A stretch of DNA of 34,883 bases, taken from the NCBI GenBank assembly GCA_946623755.1, contig CAMORK010000023.1:1-34883 (forward strand), written 5' to 3'. Below are positions 8,307 to 15,900 of the stretch, piece after piece. The notes under the pieces are model-generated. The model was not told where the DNA came from. It ran no database searches and worked only from the letters and a program-made list of their open reading frames with translations. Numbering within the stretch: position 1 is the stretch's first letter; each line of letters opens with the position of its first letter. The stretch is from an uncultured Butyrivibrio sp. (GTDB taxonomy: Bacteria > Bacillota > Clostridia > Lachnospirales > Lachnospiraceae). The position numbers and the translations under genes were made by a program.

Positions 8307-9428
8307 ATGGCAGATCGTTCAATCCTTGTTGTTGATGATAACGAGATCAACAGAGGCATTCTTGGTGAGATTTTCAAAGACAAATACAATATCCTTGAAG
8401 CCGGAGACGGCGTCGAGGCGCTTAAAATCCTGGAACAGAATGAAGGCAAACTTGCTGCTGTTCTGCTTGATATCGTCATGCCTGAAATGGACGGATACCA
8501 GGTGCTTGAGGAGATGGGACGGAGAGATAACTTAAACGAAGATATTCCTGTCCTGATGATCACTGCAGATACTTCAACAGAGGCGGAGCGTGCCAGCTAC
8601 CAGAAAGGCGCTGCGGATGTTATCCACAAGCCCTTTGATCCTGTTATCGTAGACAGGCGTGTTTCCCGAAATATAGAACTGTATGATCACAAGAATCATC
8701 TTGAGAATCAGATCGATGATCAGACAAGAGTCCTGAAAAAACAGTTTGTCTATTTGAAAAAGCAGGAGGAAAAGCTTCGGAACAGCAATGAAAAGGTAAT
8801 CGATACTATTGCGACCATTGTGGAATTCAGAAGCATGGAATCCAGCTATCACTTAAAGAGGATAAAGGGATTTGTAAGAATTCTGGCACTCACAGCTATG
8901 AACAATTATCCTGAAATGGGACTGACTCCGCATCTTGTCGATGTTATAACACAGGCATCAGCTATGCATGATATCGGTAAGATATCTGTTCCGGATTCAA
9001 TTCTGTTAAAACCGGGCAAGCTGACCAACGAAGAATTTGAAGTTATGAAGTCTCATACCACCCGAGGAAGTGAGATTATTGAGATGTTAAAAGATGTCCA
9101 GGACAAAGAGTACTACGACATGTGCCTGGATATCTGCAGGCATCACCATGAGAGATATGACGGAAGAGGATATCCTGACGGACTTAAGGGAGAGGAAAAC
9201 TCTATCGGTGCTCAGCTTACAGCTCTGGCGGATGTATATGATGCACTTGTAAGTGATCGTGTTTACAAGGCAGCTTTTCCTATGGACAGAGCCTATGAGA
9301 TGATCAAGGACGGAGAATGCGGAGCTTTCTCGGAATTGCTTCTGGCATGCTTTGAATTTGCAAGATCTGATATGGAAAAACTGGTCAACGAGACCAAGGC
9401 TGCTGAGGCGGCAGAGAAGAATGCATAA
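8307..9428 (+). CDS. Response regulator with HD-GYP cyclic-di-GMP phosphodiesterase domain
   Basis: A cytoplasmic two-domain regulator of the RpfG type. Residues 1-120 are a receiver domain with acidic pair D10/D11, phospho-acceptor D55 in LLDIVMPEMDG, T86 and K108 (HKPFDP). A coiled-coil-like linker (about 130-165) leads to the HD-GYP domain with MHDIGKI, a later HHHERYDGRGYPDG and ADVYDAL, so the metal ligands and the GYP motif are intact. The expected reaction is hydrolysis of cyclic-di-GMP (family knowledge). I choose ATG 8307 over ATG 8292 because GGAGGG sits 4 bp before it and nothing like a ribosome site precedes the earlier one. It lies 40 bp after the thiolase gene without a visible terminator, so read-through is possible. 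No sensor kinase is adjacent. Confidence 0.9.
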   Translation: MADRSILVVDDNEINRGILGEIFKDKYNILEAGDGVEALKILEQNEGKLAAVLLDIVMPEMDGYQVLEEMGRRDNLNEDIPVLMITADTSTEAERASYQKGAADVIHKPFDPVIVDRRVSRNIELYDHKNHLENQIDDQTRVLKKQFVYLKKQEEKLRNSNEKVIDTIATIVEFRSMESSYHLKRIKGFVRILALTAMNNYPEMGLTPHLVDVITQASAMHDIGKISVPDSILLKPGKLTNEEFEVMKSHTTRGSEIIEMLKDVQDKEYYDMCLDICRHHHERYDGRGYPDGLKGEENSIGAQLTALADVYDALVSDRVYKAAFPMDRAYEMIKDGECGAFSELLLACFEFARSDMEKLVNETKAAEAAEKNA

Positions 9429-9433
9429 AAACC

Positions 9434-9484
9434 TTGACAAAGCCATTCGGCATGAATATAATATTATTTGTTGCCGATATGGCT
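9434..9484 (+). promoter_or_regulatory. Consensus tRNA promoter with inverted repeat across the -10 box
   Basis: TTGACA (9434-9439), exactly 17 bp and TATAAT (9457-9462) make a perfect consensus promoter for tRNA-Arg. Arms 9441-9452 and 9472-9484 form a 12-bp inverted repeat with one bulged T. The left arm ends 4 bp before the -10 box and the right arm starts about at the transcription start. Confidence 0.85.
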
Positions 9485-9487
9485 CAT

Positions 9488-9561
9488 GTGCGTGTAGCTC
9501 AGCTGGATAGAGCGTCTGGCTACGGACCAGAAGGTCGTGGGTTCGAATCCTGTCACGCACA
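9488..9561 (+). tRNA. tRNA-Arg (anticodon ACG)
   Basis: The acceptor stem GTGCGTG/CACGCAC pairs perfectly, the anticodon loop is CTACGGA, and the T loop is GTTCGAATCC. The CCA end is not encoded (A discriminator at 9561). The ACG anticodon is normally edited to ICG and reads CGN codons. Confidence 0.97.
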
Positions 9562-9573
9562 CTGAATATGAGA

Positions 9574-9607
9574 AGCGATTACATCTTTTGATGTGATCGC
9601 TTTTTTT
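9574..9607 (+). terminator. Terminator of the tRNA-Arg unit
   Basis: AGCGAT-T-ACATC (9574-9585) pairs with GATGT-G-ATCGCT (9590-9601) around a TTTT loop and is followed by seven T residues, so this tRNA is a single-gene unit. Confidence 0.92.
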
Positions 9608-9704
9608 CTTTTTATTTTTTTATTATATTTGATTCCCAAAACCGCCATGGAAACTGAAAAGTATAAAAATAATCTAAATTTTTGACTACTGTTTTGTTGT
9701 GTTG

Positions 9705-9718
9705 TGAAAACGCTAACA
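9705..9718 (+). promoter_or_regulatory. Catabolite-responsive element (cre), upstream copy
   Basis: TGAAAACGCTAACA fits the CcpA cre consensus TGWAARCGYTWNCW at every position. It lies about 80 bp before the -35 of the pectinase promoter, in an otherwise gene-free AT-rich stretch (9608-9914). Confidence 0.55.
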
Positions 9719-9796
9719 TAAAAATATGCACAAAACGCATCTTGAAATTTTGTTTATTAATTAGTCAAAATGTTGAAATAATCTTTCGATTTCCCC

Positions 9797-9826
9797 TTGT
9801 TTTCGTCAAAGTGCATGTGTTAAGAT
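9797..9826 (+). promoter_or_regulatory. Probable promoter of the pectinase gene
   Basis: TTGTTT (9797-9802), an 18-bp spacer and TAAGAT (9821-9826) preceded by TGT, that is an extended -10. The expected start near 9833 gives an ~80-nt leader. The assignment is inferred; the -35 box is weak. Confidence 0.45.
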
Positions 9827-9842
9827 AAAACCACGTTAAAAT

Positions 9843-9866
9843 AATAATGTAAGCGTTTACATTATT
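9843..9866 (+). promoter_or_regulatory. 24-bp palindromic operator containing a second cre site
   Basis: AATAATGTAA (9843-9852) is mirrored by TTACATTATT (9857-9866). The centre, TGTAAGCGTTTACA (9848-9861), is a full match to the CcpA cre consensus and is also a typical LacI-family operator. It lies just downstream of the inferred transcription start, where binding would block elongation. Confidence 0.65.
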
Positions 9867-9914
9867 AAAAAAGTATAAACTACGCACTACGGGGAATAAG
9901 TTGGGAGGAACGGT

Positions 9915-12900
9915 ATGATGCGAAAAGGTAAAAAAGGGAGAGTTGGAGCGAAAGTTTTTGCTGCATTACTTGCTGCTGCGCTGACTTTTTCCAACGTCTC
10001 AATGGCTCTGCCCGGTGGCATGGCCATGGCGACAGAGCAACCTGCTGATCAGACACTGACATCTGACGCGGCTACAGAAGGTGCTGTGGCTGAAGCAGGG
10101 GCACAGGACACAGAGGACGATGAGAATGATGGCAATGAGGCCGGAGCAGGACAGGTTAAAGATGAGGAGGCCGGGCTTAGGCAGACAGAGGCTGTTGAGA
10201 CAGAGGGTGCTGAGACAGTGGCTCAGGAGACTGGAACTGCTGTTACTGCAGAGGCGGCAGCGGAGTCTGATATATCCGCCGCTTCAGTTGTGACAGCAGC
10301 TGCTACTGCTGAGACGACAGATGCTGCAGTTGAGGCTGAGGATAATAATGAAGACCTTGTAGAGACTGTATTTGAACTTCAGGGAATCAGCGATGAGGAT
10401 CTGGACAACTTTAAGAAGGATGCAATTTTAAGCTGCATTCCCGAAGATGGTTCTGAGACAAGAACTGCTTCTTTGGATGACAACGGTAATTATTCCGTTA
10501 CAGTAAAAAAGTATGTCAGCTATAACCTGGAACTTGCGGGCGTTGAAAACTACAGGCTTTTGACTCTTTCTTTTACAAAATTTAATCCTGTTGAAGGAGA
10601 GGAACCTGTTGTTCTTTCTTTTGAAGCTCTTCCTACTGAGGAAGCCAATGATGGTTCCGAGAACAATGGCAGGATGATAGATGACAGCAAGCCTGATGTA
10701 TGGGATTTCGGTGCAGAAAATCTGGGCGATGAATATAACAACAGACTTGATGCAGATGTTATTAACGGATTTTATAGTGTTGCAGCCGGATCTACAGGAG
10801 CGAACATTGCTTCATTCTCTGTTGACGACGGCGACTTTGAGTTTAATGACGGTGGATATCCCACAACTCACAGACTCAGGTCAACCAATAAGAATATCAC
10901 AAGGTACGATGAAAAGAGCCTTAAGGACTCTGACGGTAATGTGTACAGCGGATACATCTATTCCAACAAAGGCTCTACAGACAGCGTATATGTGGCTCTT
11001 GAGTGCAAGACTGACGATGTGATCACTGTTTATGCAGCAAGTAACGGAACTGATTCTGATATACATTTCCGTAATATGAGTAATGAATCTGATGATTCTG
11101 TTATGACTCATACTCTGGGAAGTGGCACAGTTTCAAAGATGGTATTCTATCCGACTGATGACGCCAGGTACAAGCTCTTTTCATCAAGCGAGAAACTTGT
11201 GGTGGCAAGAGTGATCCGTGAGCATGCTGAGTATGGCACACTCACAGGTACAGTAAACGGATATGAAGGAAAAGATCCTTTAACAGTAGTGTTCACAAAT
11301 AAGCTTAACGGCAATGTTATTGAGGCAGAAGTGGCCGATGGAGCATTTTACGCAACTCTGGCTGAGGGTTTTGAATATGAGCTGTCACTGAAGGGGGCAG
11401 ATGATTATGCAATAGCTTCTCCAAAGACTGTAACCATAAATGGCGATGAGAGCATTGATCTTAACCTTGTGGGCGTGGATCTGGTGAGTGTATCGGGTAA
11501 GCTTTCGGGAATTGCTGAAGGAGACGTTCAGAAATTTGCTTCTGCAGCTGAGTTTACCTTTAAACCACAGGACGAGGCTTCTGTATATGTTCCAAAGATC
11601 AGCCTTCAAGCCGGCGACTCTGAGATTTCATATGAACTGAAGCTTCAGAGTGGGATTACTTATGATGTCTCTGTTGCTGATAAAAAAGGTGACGATAAAG
11701 ATAAATATGCGGCTGTAGAAGATTACAATCTTCTTACTCAAAAGCTTACTGTTTCAGAGAGCTCAGAAGATTTAGAAATTGAGTTTGAGGCAAAGCCTGT
11801 TTATAAGGTGACAATAGCCCCTGTTGGAGCTTCGCTCTCCGACCTTTCTGAGGCTAATTTCAAATTCACAAGACTTGATGCTGAAAATGACTACAAAGAA
11901 GATGGCTATGTATATGAATTTACAGGCACTGATAACATTGCGCTTAGAGATGGACAGTATGCAGTTGAAGTAACAGGCGCCGGAGCATTTGTACAGAAGC
12001 TCACAAGCAATCTTACTGTTGAAGGAGCTGATGTGACAAAAGAGATTTCTTTTGCCTCCGATATCACTGAGTGGGATTTCAGCGATGCGGCGTTCGCAGC
12101 TAAGTTCGCCGGCGTAACAGAAGGTACATACAATGGCCTTTCATGGACGAACGGAAGATCTCACAATGGTGTTTATCTTTACTCGGGAGCAGGTAAGATC
12201 TCCGTTCCTGTAAAGGGCGATTGCCAGATCCAGGTGACTGCTAATTATCAGTATTCATACTATTTTGATAATGAGAATGAGGTATCTGTTAATGTCAAGA
12301 CCGGATCAACAAGCCAGAACGATGTATTTACTTATGACTATAAGGGCGGAGAAGGCTCTTTTGACATAACAGTTCTTGGTTCTTCATATATAACAAAGAT
12401 TGCTACGGTATATCAGACAGAGTACAAGTCTGAACTTACAGTCGGAGCGTCACAGAACGCTGACTTTGCGACAATAGGTGAAGCTCTTGAAGCTGTAAGA
12501 CGCATGGACAGAGGCAGTGACAGAGTTACTATCAGCATCGAGCCGGGTAACTACGAAGAAATGCTGGTTATTGATGTTCCTAACGTAACTCTTCAGAACG
12601 CAGTGAGCGGAGCAAACATCACACCTGTAAACAAGGGTGTTGATATCGCTTCCGATTCGGTTCGTATTACATGGTACTACGGTCATGGCTATACATATTA
12701 CAGCATGGGCAGTGACTGCAAGTATGATGAAGAACTCCTGGAAGTTAACAAGGCAAACAGATATGCTTCATTTGTAAATCCGGGATCAGGCACAACAGCA
12801 GGCAGTTACTGGAATGCTTCGGTTGTTATAAGTGCTGCGGGATTTGAAGCAAAGGATATTATTTTCGAGAACTCTTTTAATCAGTATATGTCTGAGAAGG

Positions 12901-15900
12901 CAGCTGAAGACGTGATTGTTCCTCAGAACGGTGCAAAAGAGGGAGATGTAGCCCGTGCGGGAATGAGCGCAGGCGATACAACTGTTCAGCATAAGAAGTA
13001 TGTTGAAAGAGCTGCAGCGGTTGCTATGACCAAATCTGCGCAGGAAGCTTACTTTGACCACTGTGCGTTCATTGGACGTCAGGATACACTTTACGGTGCT
13101 GAAGGCTCCACTGAGGCTTATTACAACTGCGACATCTATGGCGGCACAGACTTTATCTTTGGAGGAATGACAGCGGTATTTGCAAAGTGCAACCTTGTCA
13201 TGAACACAAGTGAAGATAGCAACGATGTTTCATATATCACAGCTGCGCAGCAGTCATCAGATAGTACAAGAGGATATCTGATGTACAACTGCAAGGTTAC
13301 ATCAACTGTTCCGGGCGAAAACACAGCATCGCAGTATGCTTCAAAACCCGGATATTTTGGAAGACCATGGAAGGCTGACACATCAGAGGTTGTTTACTAC
13401 AACACAGTTATTGATGCGACATGCAGCGAGTATCGGGATATATCGGCATCACTTATAAGCCCTGAAGGTTGGAATAACACCCTTAGCGGAACAACTAAGA
13501 GAAACGTTGAATACGGTACTTATGAGATGGCGGACGGAGTTGATAATTCCGCAGCCAGAGCAGACTGGGCACCTGTAAGTGACGTATCTCAGACAACGGA
13601 TGGCAAGGAGATTTCCGTATCTACATTCCTCGGAAACTGGGATCCGTTTGACGGCAAGGATATGAATGTTGTTCTTCCCGACGGTAAGGTTGTTGTAGAG
13701 CCTGAGGAAGAGAATGAGACTGAGACAACTCTTTTCACATTTGAGTCTAAGGACCTTACTGCATTTTCAGCAGGAGCAAAGGCTGACGGCGTCACAGAAA
13801 AGGCCGGAACAGAGGATTATTTCACCCTTATCTACAGTGCTAAGTCTAAGGTTGATAGCAGTAAAAAGACCTTCGAGGATGAGTATTACTCTGAGCAGAG
13901 GTTGAACTTCGGCGGAAAGCCTTTTATTGAAGGCGGTGAAGTTAAGACCAATGCAGTGAAGTTTAAGACTTCAAATGCTGCTACCGTTAAGGTTTGGTGG
14001 GTGGCTAACAAAGACACCTATCAGATGGCTCTTTTGAATTCTACCGGTGATAAGATTTCTGCAACAAGTGAGGCTACAACAGCCAATACACCTTATATAT
14101 CCAAATTTAAGGTGGATGAAGCGGGAACATATTATCTCGGCGGAGACGATGTAAATAACTATATCTTCAAGATTGAAGTTGAGGAAGAAAAGGCTGCAGA
14201 GCCTGTAGAATATGAACTTGAAGCTTCTTTGCTTGATACATTTTCAGCGGGTGCAAAGGCGGACGGTGAGAGCGAAAAGGCTGGAACAGAAAATTACTTT
14301 ACAGTTTTATACAGCGCCAAGTCCAAAATCGATACCAGCACCAAGACATGGGAAGATGGTTATACTTCAGGCGTAAGGATCAACTTTGGTGGGGCTGCAT
14401 CTACAGAGAAGAATTCAATTAAGTTTACTACTTCCAATGACAATGCTGAGCTCAAGATCTGGTGGGCTTCAAATGCCAGAGAAATGGTTGTTCTTAACGC
14501 GCAGGGGAATACGGCATATAAGACAGAATCCGGTGCGGTTAAGAATGAACCGTATATTTCAACTATAACACTTGCAAAAGCAGGAACTTATTACCTCGGA
14601 GGAGATGGCGGAACAAACTACATCTTCAAAGTACAGGTTACGGATGGAACTCCTGCAGAAGTTGTAAGAACTGACTGGAGCAGTGTTGAAGCTCCTGTAA
14701 TTGAGAATGTAGCGCTTAATTCAGCAAATGCAGGCAAGATTGATGTTACCGTTAAGGCTGTTGTCGGCGTAAATGGCGGAGACAGACTGGCTGTAACAAT
14801 GTATGATGCTGATAATAAAGAGGTAAAGACGCTTAAGTCTTCTGCAGAAAAGGACAGCTTTGATATTGCGTTTGAACCTTCTTTAAGTGGTGATTATCAT
14901 TTTGTAGCGACTCTTTCAAGAGATGATGAGGAGACTGTAAAGACGAGTGATGAGTCTGATGCCTTTGCTTTTGTATATCCTCTGACAGCACCTGCATTTA
15001 AGAGCGTTGTAAACAAGGGAAGCGGCACAGTTCAGGTTAAGTTCTATTCTGTAGCAGAGGCAACAGGATACACGATCATTGCAACAAATAAGTCGAACGA
15101 AACCGGTAAGTCATCAAGAGATACATATAAGCCAGGCGAAGTTGTTGACAATGTAAAGACAGAGTATTCATATACTTTTGTCGGACTTGATGTTGGTGAT
15201 ACTTATGAGATCTCGCTTGTGGCTACCAGAGACAGAATTGAGGACGGAAAGACCGTTACTGACACATCTGAAGTTTCAGCTCAGGAAGTTGTGGTAACAA
15301 GTGATTCAGAGCGTGAGTGGGTATTCTCTGCATTTGGATTAGGTGTTACTGACTCCACTGCCAATAACGGCTATGAGGAGAAAGATGATGGATCAATAAC
15401 GGTATGGTGCCTGAAAAACAAGGGAAAGATTGTTCCCGGAAGTACTGACGGACTTTCTTTCTACTACACGGCAGTTCCGTCTGATATGAACTTTACTCTC
15501 ACAGCAACAGCAACCATTGATACCTGGGCGTTTACAAACGGTCAGGAAGGCTTCGGACTTATGGCTGCTGACAGAGTAGGTGTAAACGGTGACAGCAGTA
15601 CGTTCTGGAACAACTCATACATGGCATCTGGAACAAAAGTAGAGTATTTCTATGATGCAGATAAGGGCGAAGCTACTCAGGATGAGACCGGTACTAAGAT
15701 AACAATGAAGCTTGGTCTCGGCGCTCAGGAAAAGGTCGGCGTTACAAATGACAACCTGGCGCTCTTTGAAGCTAATGATACCGATACTGTTACAGGTGCA
15801 TTTTCATCCAAGATGTATCCTCTTGAGACATCATGTGCTGCATTCGGAACAGGTACATACAATCTCTTTGGAAACGAGAAATCCGGAACAACTACCGGAA

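Noticed and set aside
9087..9560. 157-codon minus-strand frame ending in a plausible-looking peptide
   Set aside because: Its start is the antisense of tRNA-Arg and the rest is antisense to the HD-GYP gene; such frames are common tRNA artefacts.
13030..13090. Loss of the oxyanion-hole glutamine in the pectin methylesterase (A-V-A-M where many have Q-A-V-A-L)
   Set aside because: A sub-branch of bacterial CE8 enzymes with E-R-A-A-A at this place is, as I recall, normal, and the two catalytic aspartates and the arginine are present.
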